The notes under the pieces were generated by a model. It saw only the letters and a list, made by a program, of their open reading frames with translations. It had not been told where the DNA came from and made no database searches. Made by a program: the position numbers and the translations under genes. Below, one piece after another: positions 26,785 through 35,943 of a DNA stretch of 46,790 bases; the first letter of the stretch is position 1; each line of letters begins with the position of its first letter. The stretch comes from an uncultured Pseudomonadota bacterium. GTDB taxonomy: Bacteria > Pseudomonadota > Alphaproteobacteria > RF32 > CAG-239. The stretch spans positions 1 to 46,790 of the forward strand of contig CASFJL010000011.1 in assembly GCA_949295005.1 (NCBI GenBank), given 5' to 3'.

Positions 26785-27423
26785 ATGAATATAAAAATTA
26801 AAACTTTTATGTTTTTATGCGCTTTTTCTTTGCTTTCTGCTTGTGTCGTTCATCAGGAACAACCTAAAGTAAACCCGCAAAGTACGCAAAACAATATCCA
26901 AAAGCAAACCCAAAGTATTCCTGAAGGGGAAACCGAATTTGTTCAAAGCACTGAAGTTGCTGCAGAATATAAAGAATATGGAGAAAGAACCCCCAGAGAT
27001 CAAATGATTGTTCAGGGCGGAGCCGGTAGTAATGTTTCCTCTTCCATCCCGCCAACAATTGAAGAAGAAGTTGTTGAATATGAAGAAACAGTAAAAACCG
27101 TTGAAGAAGAAAACACAAATTCAGAAGAGAACAATACTCAAATGACAGAGGATCCTGTTGAAGATTGGTTGGCTGAAGAAGGCAAAACCTTAAAAACTCT
27201 TTTGACCGAATGGAGTGACCGTGCCGGTTGGAGATTGGTATGGAACTCAAACAGAAACTATACTTTAACCGCAGGAGCAATGTTTCGCGGACGTTATGCC
27301 GATGTCAGCTCTGCTTTAATCAGAGCTTTTGCCAGAGCAAAGCCTGCTCCTATTGCCACATTTTATAAAGGAAACCGCGTCTTGGTCGTAGAGACTTTGG
27401 AGGATGAAAATGCTTATGAATAA
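26785..27423 (+). CDS. TcpQ/PilL-like pilus lipoprotein
   Basis: 212 residues from the ATG at 26785, chosen because it gives a compact lipoprotein signal (MNIKIKTFMFLCAFSLLSAC, lipobox LSAC); upstream in-frame starts such as 26758 cannot be excluded. An acidic, Glu/Thr-rich linker is followed by a C-terminal domain of about 85 residues (TLLTEWSDRAGWRLVWNSNR through NRVLVVETL) typical of TcpQ/PilL. In toxin-coregulated and R64-type pili this domain stabilises and places the secretin. It directly precedes and overlaps the secretin gene by 14 bases, as expected for partners. Confidence 0.85.
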   Translation: MNIKIKTFMFLCAFSLLSACVVHQEQPKVNPQSTQNNIQKQTQSIPEGETEFVQSTEVAAEYKEYGERTPRDQMIVQGGAGSNVSSSIPPTIEEEVVEYEETVKTVEEENTNSEENNTQMTEDPVEDWLAEEGKTLKTLLTEWSDRAGWRLVWNSNRNYTLTAGAMFRGRYADVSSALIRAFARAKPAPIATFYKGNRVLVVETLEDENAYE

Positions 27424-29026
27424 TTGCTTTAAGATTACTCTTGGAATATCTTTATTTGCATTGGCAACCGCTTGTTCAATGTCCACTCAATTAGACGCTG
27501 AAATTGAGCGAGAAATAAAAGCTTCTACCGAATTAAAAGAAAAAGCAAAAGTTCCAACACAAGTGGCTCCTGAAGATGTGGTTCGCGTTAAAAATGATAT
27601 TTGGCTCGGAGATAAATCTAGTGTTGAATATAATGGAGAACCCCTCCCTGCTAATTTGGAAACACAAGACGGTATTACGTTAATTAGTAATCGCCCTGTA
27701 ACCTTGTTTGAAGCTGCGGATATGATTGGAAAAATTACATCTTTAAAAACGCGTTTTGCCAGTCATTTAGAAACTGAAGTAACCAGTGCAGCTTCCGCTA
27801 ATAAACCATCTCCTGAAGCAATAAATGCCGATTGGGCTGAGCCAAATAAAATTCTTTTATCTTACAAAGGTCCTTTAAGCGGCTTGTTGGATGAACTTGC
27901 TTCTCGCTTTGGAATATGGTGGAAATATGAAAGAGGTGAGCTTTTCTTCTATAAATATGAGACAAGAACCTTTGTGGTTTATAGTTTGCCGACAAATCCA
28001 TCATTAAAAGTTAACATGGGTGGTGAAAGCAGCGGTGGCAGCGGTAGCTCCTCTGCAAGCTTGACATCCGGTGCAGATGTTGAACTTTGGGGCAATATTG
28101 AAAAAGCAATTCAATCTATGCTTGGAGACAACTCAAAACTCAGTGTAGATTCAGCAAACGGAACTATTACGCTTACGGGAACGCCTCTTGAGATTAAGAA
28201 AGTTGCAAAATATGTTAATGAGCAAAATGCTCGTCTTTCAAGACAAGTCGCTATTAGTGTTAAAATCTTGCAAGTTAGTGTCTCAGACAGTGATCAATAT
28301 GGATTGAATCTTTCTGCCGGTTTTGATGATGGAAAATCTAAATTATCTATTGCCTCTCCGGCAGGTTTGTCTGATGAAGTTGCAAAAAATTTAACTATGA
28401 CAATTGCTCCGGGAAACTGGAACGCAACATCTTTTATTCAAGCTTTGTCTGAAAAAAACAACACGACATTGGTTACAAGCGGCACGGTTACGACATTAAA
28501 CAACAAACCGGCTCCAATTCAAGTAACCAGAACAGAAAACTATATTTCTGAAATTACAAAAACGAATTCAGGCAGTTCTGATTCCGGCACAGATTATGAT
28601 ATTTCTACTGAAACTGAAGAAATTGAAACCGGTTTTACCTTAGATGTTTTGCCCAGAATTTTAGAGCATGGTCGTCTGTTAATGATGTTTAACTTGACAT
28701 TATCTGATTTGATTTCTCTGGAAAAAGTATATTTACAAAGCTCAGAATCCGGAGAAGCAGATTCAGGTGAATATATTCAAAACCCAATAATTGAGACCAG
28801 AGGTTTTACTCAAGAAGTGGCTCTTAAATCTGGAGAATCTTTAATTCTCAGCGGGTATGAACGTGTTGAAAGTGAGGCAAACAAAAGCGGTGTAGGGTCT
28901 GCAGATAATTCTTTGTTGGGTGGAACCGCAACAGCTAAAAAAGATAGAAGTTTATTGGTTATCATTTTAACACCGGTTGTCTTGGAATCTCCTTTGAATC
29001 CGGAAACCAGAATGAAAACATATTAA
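27410..29026 (+). CDS. pilN: PilN-type secretin of the type IVb pilus
   Basis: 538 residues from the ATG at 27410, 6 bases after GGAGG; the ATG at 27404 touches that site. The lipoprotein signal has lipobox ATAC. The N-terminal part (to about 200) binds partners, N-domains with the secretin-type FGIWWKYERGELFFYKYETR and VTLTGTPLEIKKVAKYV-like features lie in the middle, and the secretin barrel domain fills the C-terminus, ending with RSLLVIILTPVVLE. PilN/BfpB/TcpC secretins form the outer-membrane channel through which the pilus emerges. Length is close to that of R64 PilN. It is the third gene of the pilus operon and is coupled to the PilL-like gene. Confidence 0.93.
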   Translation: MLMNNCFKITLGISLFALATACSMSTQLDAEIEREIKASTELKEKAKVPTQVAPEDVVRVKNDIWLGDKSSVEYNGEPLPANLETQDGITLISNRPVTLFEAADMIGKITSLKTRFASHLETEVTSAASANKPSPEAINADWAEPNKILLSYKGPLSGLLDELASRFGIWWKYERGELFFYKYETRTFVVYSLPTNPSLKVNMGGESSGGSGSSSASLTSGADVELWGNIEKAIQSMLGDNSKLSVDSANGTITLTGTPLEIKKVAKYVNEQNARLSRQVAISVKILQVSVSDSDQYGLNLSAGFDDGKSKLSIASPAGLSDEVAKNLTMTIAPGNWNATSFIQALSEKNNTTLVTSGTVTTLNNKPAPIQVTRTENYISEITKTNSGSSDSGTDYDISTETEEIETGFTLDVLPRILEHGRLLMMFNLTLSDLISLEKVYLQSSESGEADSGEYIQNPIIETRGFTQEVALKSGESLILSGYERVESEANKSGVGSADNSLLGGTATAKKDRSLLVIILTPVVLESPLNPETRMKTY

Positions 29027-29044
29027 CAATAAAAGAGAAAAAAA

Positions 29045-30337
29045 GTGCTTGATAACGCTAAATTTGTAGATAAAGACGCTGATGCAGAAGAACGTAGAAC
29101 TTGGGGTACCGAGATTTATGTCGGTGGAAAACCTTATGCAACCAGTTTGTTCTGGCAACCTCTACAAAATCAAGAAGAGCCATTAAATGAAATTATAGAA
29201 GCTTCTGAAGGTATTTTGGAAGGGGCTGATCTTTTTTGCTTAAGGCCCGGAAAAGCACCTCAATTTGGTATTTGTGTTTCTCAAGAAGGATATAAATCAG
29301 GAACCACAGTGGGTGCTGTTGCCGTGTCAACAGCTTTGGCTGATAGATCCTCTTTTATTGCCGTGTTCAAAGTGCCTAACGGTTGGTGGTATATTTGTGT
29401 AAGAAATGATATTATCTTGTCAGATGGTGATATGCTCTTCTTACATGAAGCTGATGCAAAAAATCAGTTTATGTCTATGTTGGCTGTTCCTGATTGGGGA
29501 CGCAAAATTGCCCCTAAAGAATGGAATATTGAAGATTCAGAAGACATTTCTTTGGAAGATTTGCTCCAAAGAGGTATGCAAGCAAAGCTCCAAAAAATCA
29601 AAGGATTAAGAGGGGCAAAACTTCTTATGGTTCTTGGCGGAGGCGCAATTGTTGGCTTCTGGCTATTATCAAACTTAATTGATGCTTTATTTTTCACACC
29701 GGTTAAAAGGCCAACAATCGTTCCGGTAAAACCTAAGGTGATTCAAAAGGTTGAAGAGGCACCTATTATCAAACCATGGGAAAACTTAAAAAATCCTATA
29801 CCCATTATGGTACAATGTGCAAATGGCGTCAAAAATCTGCAAAAAATTTTTACGCCCGGATGGGAAATAGGTTCTTTTTCGTGTTCTCAAACAGGTATTT
29901 CAACCTCATGGTCAAGAGAGTTTGGGCGCATGGCTTGGATGCAAAAATCTTTAGACGTGTCAAAAATAAAATTATCATATTATGCTTTTTCAGAAGACGG
30001 AAATGCTGTGAGCGGAGGTATTAATTTTGACAATGTCAATACAATATCTTCTCCTCCTATGAAAACTCTTATGGGACTGAGACATACACTCAATAACTTT
30101 TTTCAAAGTATTGGACAACCCGCTAATCTAACAAACGGTAGTTTTACGGAATCATATCCAAGAAGCGACGGAACAACCAAAAGGGTTATTTATAGGTACG
30201 TGGGTTTTAATTTTTCTTCAACCTATAATCCTTTGGTTTGGAGTAAAAAATTAACAAAATTTTCAGGTCTTGAGATTAAAAATATTAATTATGATGGTCA
30301 AAACTGGGTTTATGAAGGAATAATCTATGCTTTATAA
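29045..30337 (+). CDS. pilO: PilO-type type IVb pilus assembly protein
   Basis: 430 residues with a GTG start at 29045 after an AAAAGAGAAAAAAA stretch. The N-terminal cytoplasmic domain of about 190 residues (LFCLRPGKAPQFGICVS, FKVPNGWWYICVRNDIILS) is PilO2-like. One membrane helix follows (LLMVLGGGAIVGFWLLSNL, near 195-215), then a Pro-rich periplasmic linker and a C-terminal domain. In R64-type pili PilO is an inner-membrane accessory protein linking the cytoplasmic motor to the periplasmic parts. The gene order pilN-pilO-pilP is conserved here. Its end overlaps pilP by 11 bases. Confidence 0.88.
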   Translation: MLDNAKFVDKDADAEERRTWGTEIYVGGKPYATSLFWQPLQNQEEPLNEIIEASEGILEGADLFCLRPGKAPQFGICVSQEGYKSGTTVGAVAVSTALADRSSFIAVFKVPNGWWYICVRNDIILSDGDMLFLHEADAKNQFMSMLAVPDWGRKIAPKEWNIEDSEDISLEDLLQRGMQAKLQKIKGLRGAKLLMVLGGGAIVGFWLLSNLIDALFFTPVKRPTIVPVKPKVIQKVEEAPIIKPWENLKNPIPIMVQCANGVKNLQKIFTPGWEIGSFSCSQTGISTSWSREFGRMAWMQKSLDVSKIKLSYYAFSEDGNAVSGGINFDNVNTISSPPMKTLMGLRHTLNNFFQSIGQPANLTNGSFTESYPRSDGTTKRVIYRYVGFNFSSTYNPLVWSKKLTKFSGLEIKNINYDGQNWVYEGIIYAL

Positions 30338-31787
30338 TATTAAAAAAATTTTATCAACTTCTGCTCTTGCATTAATTGCCGGCCTTTATCCGATGAATGC
30401 AAGTTTGGCTCAAGGTGTTGTTTCTTTAGCTGAAACCTCAAAAGATAATTCAAAACAAAATATTCCCAATGAAATTTCCTTGTTCGGTGATGAATCTGCT
30501 GATGTTTTGACGCCATCTAAATCAACTCGAGCCATTAAAAGTGTGGTTAATGATCAGAGCAATGTAAAAAAGACAACAACAGTCACATCAAAACAAACTG
30601 TTCAAAAAAAAGCTCAGGCTCTTATGCAGAATTCTGACGCAAAGGTTCAGAACATTTCTACTGATGCAAAACCACAAGATGATGTTTCTAAGGCTGGAAA
30701 TGTTAATTCAGCCCCGAAAACACAAGCTAATGAAATAAAAGAAACAGGTATACAAAATATACCTGCAAATGTTATTCCTTCTCCTCAAAAAGTTAAATCA
30801 GAAGTTAACGATTTGGCTGCAGCATCAAAAATTGATACTTCAATTATTAACGATGTAGATGATTCTGTTTTTAATCAAATGTCAAATATTGAGCAAGAAA
30901 CGGCTATTTTGAATTTGGAATTGAAAAAAGAACAAGTTAAAAACAGTATTGAAGCTCTTAAGGCTGTTCAAAATAAAGCAAAACAAGATGAGTTGGATAA
31001 ATTAGAAGCAAAAAGAAAAAAAGATATTGAATGGCGTAATGAACAAAAGAAAAAACTTTTGCAAGAAGAACAAAAACTCAAAAATTTGGAAATTGTTTTT
31101 GAGCAAGAAAGACAAGAAAAAATATTAAAAGCTTATAAGAATAAAATGCTTGAAGAAATGCAAAAAGTTATTAATGAAAAAGCTGAAATATATAAAGAAA
31201 TAGATAAATTACACAATGAACGCAAAGAACTTGTTAGTAATTTCAAAGGACGCTTTGTTCAACTTAAAAATTTGGCAAACAAAGCTAACGCTGAAGTTAT
31301 TCGGGTCAGAGACGCTTATGCCAAAACAATTTCTGATTTGCAGACAGAACTCTCTATATTGAAAGCAAGACTAGAAGCCGCTGAAAAAGAAGAAAACCCC
31401 TTTGCTGCTTCTACAGATATTAATGGTGAAAAGACACAATTAAAGTTAGCTGATTTATATGCCATTATGGAAATAAGAGGTAAAGGACAAAATATTTCTG
31501 CAAAATTAATTAATAAAAATGGTTCTCCTTTTTTGGTTCAAGTCGGAACAACCTTGCAGACAGGTCAAGTGATTGATGAAATTACAACAACTTATGTCAG
31601 TGCATCAAAAGATGGAAAAAAAGATTATCTCTATTTTTCTTCCGGTGGAATTGTTGATCAAGAGCCCGTTTTTAATGATACTATATCAAAAAGCTCAAAT
31701 TCTGAACCTGAACCTAAACAAGAAATACAAGGTCCTGTTGTATCCAGAGGCATTCCGAGTTTGGCCAATGAAATGATGGTTAGATAA
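30327..31787 (+). CDS. pilP: PilP-like pilus protein with long coiled-coil extension
   Basis: 486 residues, about three times the length of R64 PilP. A signal or anchor segment (STSALALIAGLYPMNASLA) is followed by a disordered Ser/Gln/Lys-rich region to about 185. A strong coiled coil runs from about 190 to 355 (ELKKEQVKNSIEALKAVQ onward), and a C-terminal PilP-type domain (LADLYAIMEIRGKGQNISA, then LVQVGTTLQTGQVIDEI) closes the protein. PilP is an inner-membrane or periplasmic accessory protein that couples the inner platform to the secretin. The added coiled coil would widen its reach. The gene starts inside the end of pilO. Confidence 0.8.
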   Translation: MLYNIKKILSTSALALIAGLYPMNASLAQGVVSLAETSKDNSKQNIPNEISLFGDESADVLTPSKSTRAIKSVVNDQSNVKKTTTVTSKQTVQKKAQALMQNSDAKVQNISTDAKPQDDVSKAGNVNSAPKTQANEIKETGIQNIPANVIPSPQKVKSEVNDLAAASKIDTSIINDVDDSVFNQMSNIEQETAILNLELKKEQVKNSIEALKAVQNKAKQDELDKLEAKRKKDIEWRNEQKKKLLQEEQKLKNLEIVFEQERQEKILKAYKNKMLEEMQKVINEKAEIYKEIDKLHNERKELVSNFKGRFVQLKNLANKANAEVIRVRDAYAKTISDLQTELSILKARLEAAEKEENPFAASTDINGEKTQLKLADLYAIMEIRGKGQNISAKLINKNGSPFLVQVGTTLQTGQVIDEITTTYVSASKDGKKDYLYFSSGGIVDQEPVFNDTISKSSNSEPEPKQEIQGPVVSRGIPSLANEMMVR

Positions 31788-31802
31788 TTTGCGGATAAAA
31801 TA

Positions 31803-33467
31803 ATGGATGAAGATAAGCAAGAAATTGTTGATCCGGAAGCTTTGAAAAACCAAGATGCACTTGTTGAACAAGGTGTCGTTTCTTCAAGTATTACTCAAGC
31901 GTTTGATCAAATTGAGCTTTATTTTCAAAATGGAAGAAAACTTTTAACTCTCCCCGGTGGAGCTTTAAACATTAATGATGATACCAGAAGACTTCTGGCT
32001 CTGTTTTCAGACGGAAGTTTTCTGGTGTCTGAAACACATAAATTTGACGGACGCGTTTTAAGCTTTGAAGTTTTGGCCAGAAAAAAGCGCTTGATGATTG
32101 CTAAACCCGTTTATGTTAGCCAAAACGAGCTAAACGCTATATATAATTATGCTGAAAGAAACAATGTTGAGATAGACACAGATGATTTTGACTTACAATC
32201 TATGCAAGTCTTAAGAGACTATGTTAATGTGATTTCTCGTGCCGCCGAAAAAAAAGTTTCTGATATCCATGTCGTTGTTGCAGACAGCACTCAAATTATG
32301 TTCCGTATCAATGGTATGATGTCTATTGAAATGGAATATAACAAAGATTGGGGAGAAGCTTTTGTGCGCGCCGCATTTGCTTCAGCTGATATTTCAGATG
32401 CCAACTATGCTCAAAATGAGTTTCAAGGAGCGCAAAAATTAGGTTCCACTCCTTTACGTGGTTCTAAAGGTAAGTTGATGTTGCCTCATAATGTTTTGGC
32501 TATTCGCTTGCAATTTAATCCTATTGCCTTTGGTTCTCAATATTTGGTTATGCGTCTTTTGTATGCTGATGACAACCCTAACGGAAGCGGCGACTTAGCG
32601 TCCCTTGGATTGGGTGAATTTGAAGAAAAACTTTTTTATAGATTAAGAGCTGTTCCAACAGGTGTAAATATTATTTCTGGTCCAACAGGAAGTGGTAAAA
32701 GTACAACTCTGCAAAGAAACATGATTAAGCTTTTGCAAGAGAAAAATTATGAAATTAATCTTATTACGGTGGAAGACCCGCCGGAATATCCCATTCCCGG
32801 AGCAAGGCAAATGCCTGTGACCAATGCCAATACTGAAGAAGAAAAAGATGAGCAATTTACAAAAGCTCTTTCCGCAGCTTTGCGTTCCGACCCTGATGTT
32901 ATGATGGTAGGAGAAATTCGTTCTTTGTCTGCAGCTCAGCTCACTTTTAAAGGGGCTCTATCAGGTCACGGAATTTGGACAACTTTGCACGCAAACTCTG
33001 CTCCTGCCATTATTCCTAGACTAAGAGATATGGGGGTAGAAACATTTAAACTAGGTGACCCTGAATTAATTAAAGGTTTGATAGGTCAGCGTTTGTTTAG
33101 AAAACTTTGTCCACACTGCAGAGTCTCTGTTAAAGAACATTTAGACAGACCTTCGGTACAAAGATTGAAAACAGCTTTGGGTGATTTTGGAATTGAAAAT
33201 ACTTATGTTCGCGGAACAGGTTGCAAATATTGTGGCGGAACAGGCGTTAAAGGAAGAACAAGCGTACCTGAAATTATTTTACCTGATGCGATGTTTTTAG
33301 AGCTAATCATCAAAGGAGAAACGAGAAAGGCCATTGACTATTGGACCAGTGACTTGGGCGGTAGAACGATGAAAGACGCGGCAATAGAGCGTATGCTTAA
33401 AGGATATATAGATTTGGATGAAGTTGAACGTTGGTGCGGTTTGATGGATCAACGTCCGGTATATTAA
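31803..33467 (+). CDS. pilQ: PilQ-type assembly ATPase of the type IVb pilus (GspE family)
   Basis: 554 residues. An N-terminal domain of about 130 residues is followed by the secretion-ATPase fold. Walker A is GPTGSGKST near residue 293, the Asp box is ITVEDPPEY, Walker B is MMVGEIRS, and the His box is GHGIWTTLHANS. A zinc-binding pair (CPHC and CKYC, about 35 residues apart) near 438-480 is typical of GspE/PilB-type extension ATPases. It hydrolyses ATP at the cytoplasmic face to drive pilin polymerisation with PilR. The gene lies between pilP and pilR as in R64. Confidence 0.94.
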   Translation: MDEDKQEIVDPEALKNQDALVEQGVVSSSITQAFDQIELYFQNGRKLLTLPGGALNINDDTRRLLALFSDGSFLVSETHKFDGRVLSFEVLARKKRLMIAKPVYVSQNELNAIYNYAERNNVEIDTDDFDLQSMQVLRDYVNVISRAAEKKVSDIHVVVADSTQIMFRINGMMSIEMEYNKDWGEAFVRAAFASADISDANYAQNEFQGAQKLGSTPLRGSKGKLMLPHNVLAIRLQFNPIAFGSQYLVMRLLYADDNPNGSGDLASLGLGEFEEKLFYRLRAVPTGVNIISGPTGSGKSTTLQRNMIKLLQEKNYEINLITVEDPPEYPIPGARQMPVTNANTEEEKDEQFTKALSAALRSDPDVMMVGEIRSLSAAQLTFKGALSGHGIWTTLHANSAPAIIPRLRDMGVETFKLGDPELIKGLIGQRLFRKLCPHCRVSVKEHLDRPSVQRLKTALGDFGIENTYVRGTGCKYCGGTGVKGRTSVPEIILPDAMFLELIIKGETRKAIDYWTSDLGGRTMKDAAIERMLKGYIDLDEVERWCGLMDQRPVY

Positions 33468-33478
33468 TAGAGGTATAA

Positions 33479-34612
33479 ATGAACGAGCAAAATAATAAAA
33501 AAATTTCAACAAATTCATTAAACAAAGCTATAAGAAAACTCAATAAAATTGAGGAATACTACGCTCGTATGATATGCAACTTTTCCAATGATGCTCGATT
33601 GAAGTTGTATCGCAAAATTGCTTCTTTAATGCGTAACCGTTTCTCATTAATGAGTGCTTTAGATATGTTGCATGACAGTATAACAGACGGAGGAAAAAAT
33701 CCGGGAGAACCTTTTGCTATTGCGATTGCTTGTTGGGGTAGAGCGCTTAATAACGGTTTGACTTTTTCTGATGCGTTGAAAGGTTGGGCTCCGGATAGAG
33801 AAAGATTAATGCTTTCTGTGGGCGATGTCTCTGACCTTGAAGGTGCTTTGATGAACCTTATTCGGGTTACGGAAGGTACAACAAAGATGATTCGTCCTAT
33901 TATTGGGGCAATTACATATCCGGCATTTTTGTTTATGATGGCTGTATTAATTATTTATGGTATTGGGGTTTATATGGTTCCGCCCATGCTTGAAGCCGCT
34001 CCGGGAACAAGATGGACAGGTCTGGCTCGAGACTTGGTTGATTTGTCTGATTGGATTCAAAAAAATTGGCTCTTTGCATTCAGTATATTGCCGATTATCA
34101 TGATTATTATATATTCAACTATCGGAATTTGGACTGGCAGTATCCGTGCAATGATTGATAACATTCCTCCTTATTCCTTATATAAAGTTTTTGTGGGTAT
34201 TAGTTGGTTGCTGGCTCTTTCTGCTTTGGTTAAAGGTGGTACCCCCGTATCTGCAGCCATGCGTGCTTTGAGACGAGATTCTAGCCGCTATTTGAAAGAA
34301 AGAATTGATAAAACTCTTGTCTTTATCAATAACGGTGATAACTTGGGTACCGCTTTGAAAAAGACCAAGCTCAACTTTCCTGACAGAGAAATTATTGCTG
34401 ATTTGAAAATTTATTCTGAATTGGATAATTTTGAAGAAGCTTTGGAATCTTTGGCTAATGAATGGTTGGAAGAATCTGTTTATTTAATTGAACAAAAAGC
34501 AGCTTTGTTGAATATGGCAGCTATTTTGACGGTTGCAGGTGTGATTGCTTGGGCTGTTATGGGTACATTTGCCATGCAAGACCAAATTACCAACCAAATG
34601 GGAATTGGATAA
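33479..34612 (+). CDS. pilR: PilR-type inner-membrane platform protein (GspF family)
   Basis: 377 residues with two GspF-type repeats, separated by membrane helices. The first helix pair includes ITYPAFLFMMAVLIIYGIG and LFAFSILPIIMIIIYSTIG; the last helix is near the C-terminus (MAAILTVAGVIAWAVMGTFA). PilR forms the inner-membrane platform that the PilQ ATPase turns or scoops to extract pilins. Length matches the family. The ATG at 33479 follows AGAGGTATAA, 11 bp after pilQ, and the stop abuts the next start directly. Confidence 0.93.
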   Translation: MNEQNNKKISTNSLNKAIRKLNKIEEYYARMICNFSNDARLKLYRKIASLMRNRFSLMSALDMLHDSITDGGKNPGEPFAIAIACWGRALNNGLTFSDALKGWAPDRERLMLSVGDVSDLEGALMNLIRVTEGTTKMIRPIIGAITYPAFLFMMAVLIIYGIGVYMVPPMLEAAPGTRWTGLARDLVDLSDWIQKNWLFAFSILPIIMIIIYSTIGIWTGSIRAMIDNIPPYSLYKVFVGISWLLALSALVKGGTPVSAAMRALRRDSSRYLKERIDKTLVFINNGDNLGTALKKTKLNFPDREIIADLKIYSELDNFEEALESLANEWLEESVYLIEQKAALLNMAAILTVAGVIAWAVMGTFAMQDQITNQMGIG

Positions 34613-35170
34613 ATGTTAAACATTAAAGAACACTTAAAGCAAAAATCTTATAAAAAACTCATATTAATTGCTCTTGGCGGTTTTGTTGTTTTGCTACTCT
34701 GTTTTTATTTTCAAACAGATAAATCTGTCATTAAAAGTGAAAACCAGCTCAATAATCTTGTTAACAGGGTGCGAATTTTTTATCGGAACAAACCAAATGC
34801 TTGGGGGTTGAATACATATTCAGCTATTCAAAACAACATTGTGCCAGAAGAAATGATTTATGGCAGGCAAATAAAAAACAGCTTGGGTAAAGAAGTCTTG
34901 TTGGGAGCAAATGAGTTTGGCAATACAATCATGCCGGGGAACAATAAGATTGCTATTGTATATAAAAATTTGAATAAGAAAGAATGCGAGGCTTTGTCTA
35001 CGGCAAAATTATCTGAAGATATGAAAATGTCTGTAAATTTGATTAAAATTATTAATTCTGAAACTCATATCTTTTCTTGGGGAGGCAAATATATTTTGCC
35101 CATAACTTCTGAAAAAGCTCGCGAAATTTGCCAAAAAGACAATGACGTTTTGTGGGAAATATATCTTTGA
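34613..35170 (+). CDS. Pilin-like membrane protein without a prepilin cleavage site
   Basis: 185 residues. A basic N-terminus leads into one membrane helix (LILIALGGFVVLLLCFYF). There is no G|xxxxE prepilin site. The globular part resembles the PilS pilin: IVPEEMIYGRQIKNSLG parallels the pilin's LVSQEMVVG stretch, and two cysteines (KKECEALSTAKL and AREICQKDND) fall where PilS has DACVSLAS and TACASDSS. It looks like a minor-pilin head on an uncleaved membrane anchor. It begins at the base after the pilR stop and precedes the pilin gene, so it may prime or gate assembly at the platform. That role is inference. Confidence 0.78.
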   Translation: MLNIKEHLKQKSYKKLILIALGGFVVLLLCFYFQTDKSVIKSENQLNNLVNRVRIFYRNKPNAWGLNTYSAIQNNIVPEEMIYGRQIKNSLGKEVLLGANEFGNTIMPGNNKIAIVYKNLNKKECEALSTAKLSEDMKMSVNLIKIINSETHIFSWGGKYILPITSEKAREICQKDNDVLWEIYL

Positions 35171-35219
35171 ATGTACGCAATTATATCTTTCTTTGATAGA
35201 TATATATCTAAAGTCTAAC

Positions 35220-35248
35220 TTGTTTATTATTTTTTAATAATCTATAGT
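35220..35248 (+). promoter_or_regulatory. Promoter of the pilin gene pilS
   Basis: -35 TTGTTT, spacer of 17, -10 TATAGT (5 of 6), about 50 bp before the pilin start. A pilin-specific promoter would allow pilin to be made in excess over the assembly genes. The 113-bp gap 35171-35295 holds no other feature except a short AT palindrome near 35201. Confidence 0.5.
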
Positions 35249-35298
35249 ATATTTTAGAGTGAGATAAAAAATTAATACTCGGATTGGGAGGATTTATG

Positions 35299-35892
35299 AT
35301 GAAAAATTTTGATAAAATAGAACAAGCCGGACGTTCTATGGTGGAAATGCTTGGTGTGCTTGCCATTATCGGTGTATTATCCGTTGGTGGTATTTCCGGT
35401 TATTCAAAAGCTATGGCCAAATTTAAATTAACCAAAGTTCAAGATCAGCTTTCTATGATGATTATGAATATTCGTACCGCATATGCAACCAGCCCTGGAT
35501 ACCCTGGTTTAAATGTATCTATTGCAGCAGATAATAAATTAGTTTCTCAAGAAATGGTGGTTGGAAGTGGCGCTTCTGCTTCTTTAATGCATGCTTTAGG
35601 CGGAAAAACTATGGTCGGAGCTGTTACGGTAAATGGGGTGTCCAACGCTGGCTTCGCCGTTGTTTTAGGCGGTTTGGGTAAAGACGCTTGTGTTAGCTTG
35701 GCTTCTTCTGACTGGGGTACTGATGGTATGTTAGGAATGACCGTTGTTAGCACAAATGTAACTACTGCTCCGGATACATTACCTACAGGTACCGGTATTA
35801 AAACGCCTAAAGATTTACCAATTTCTTATTCCGCTGCTGTTACTGCTTGTGCGTCAGACTCTTCGAACTCTATTACTTGGTTTTATAACTAA
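35299..35892 (+). CDS. pilS: Type IVb major pilin, PilS-like
   Basis: 197 residues from the ATG at 35299, 7 bases after GGAGG; the adjacent ATG at 35296 is only 4 bases away. The prepilin leader MKNFDKIEQAG is followed by the mature start RSMVEMLGVLAIIGVLSVGG, with glutamate at +5 as required for assembly and methylation-type processing. A first residue of R rather than F or M is unusual outside this group. The globular head carries two cysteines (DACVSLAS, TACASDSS), likely disulfide-bonded. A prepilin peptidase must act on it, but none is in the window. The gene has its own promoter and is followed by a strong terminator. Confidence 0.93.
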   Translation: MKNFDKIEQAGRSMVEMLGVLAIIGVLSVGGISGYSKAMAKFKLTKVQDQLSMMIMNIRTAYATSPGYPGLNVSIAADNKLVSQEMVVGSGASASLMHALGGKTMVGAVTVNGVSNAGFAVVLGGLGKDACVSLASSDWGTDGMLGMTVVSTNVTTAPDTLPTGTGIKTPKDLPISYSAAVTACASDSSNSITWFYN

Positions 35893-35910
35893 TATAAAAA
35901 AATATGCGCT

Positions 35911-35942
35911 AAAAAAGAGAGGCATAACGCCTCTCTTTTTTA
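35911..35942 (+). terminator. Bidirectional intrinsic terminator after pilS
   Basis: AAAGAGAGGC pairs with GCCTCTCTTT around ATAAC, with flanking A and T runs on the two sides, so it can work in both directions. It lies between pilS and the convergent broken sulfatase gene. Confidence 0.9.
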
Positions 35943-35943
35943 T

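Noticed and set aside
35201..35212. Operator-like palindrome upstream of pilS
   Set aside because: An AT-only short palindrome is expected by chance in DNA of this composition.
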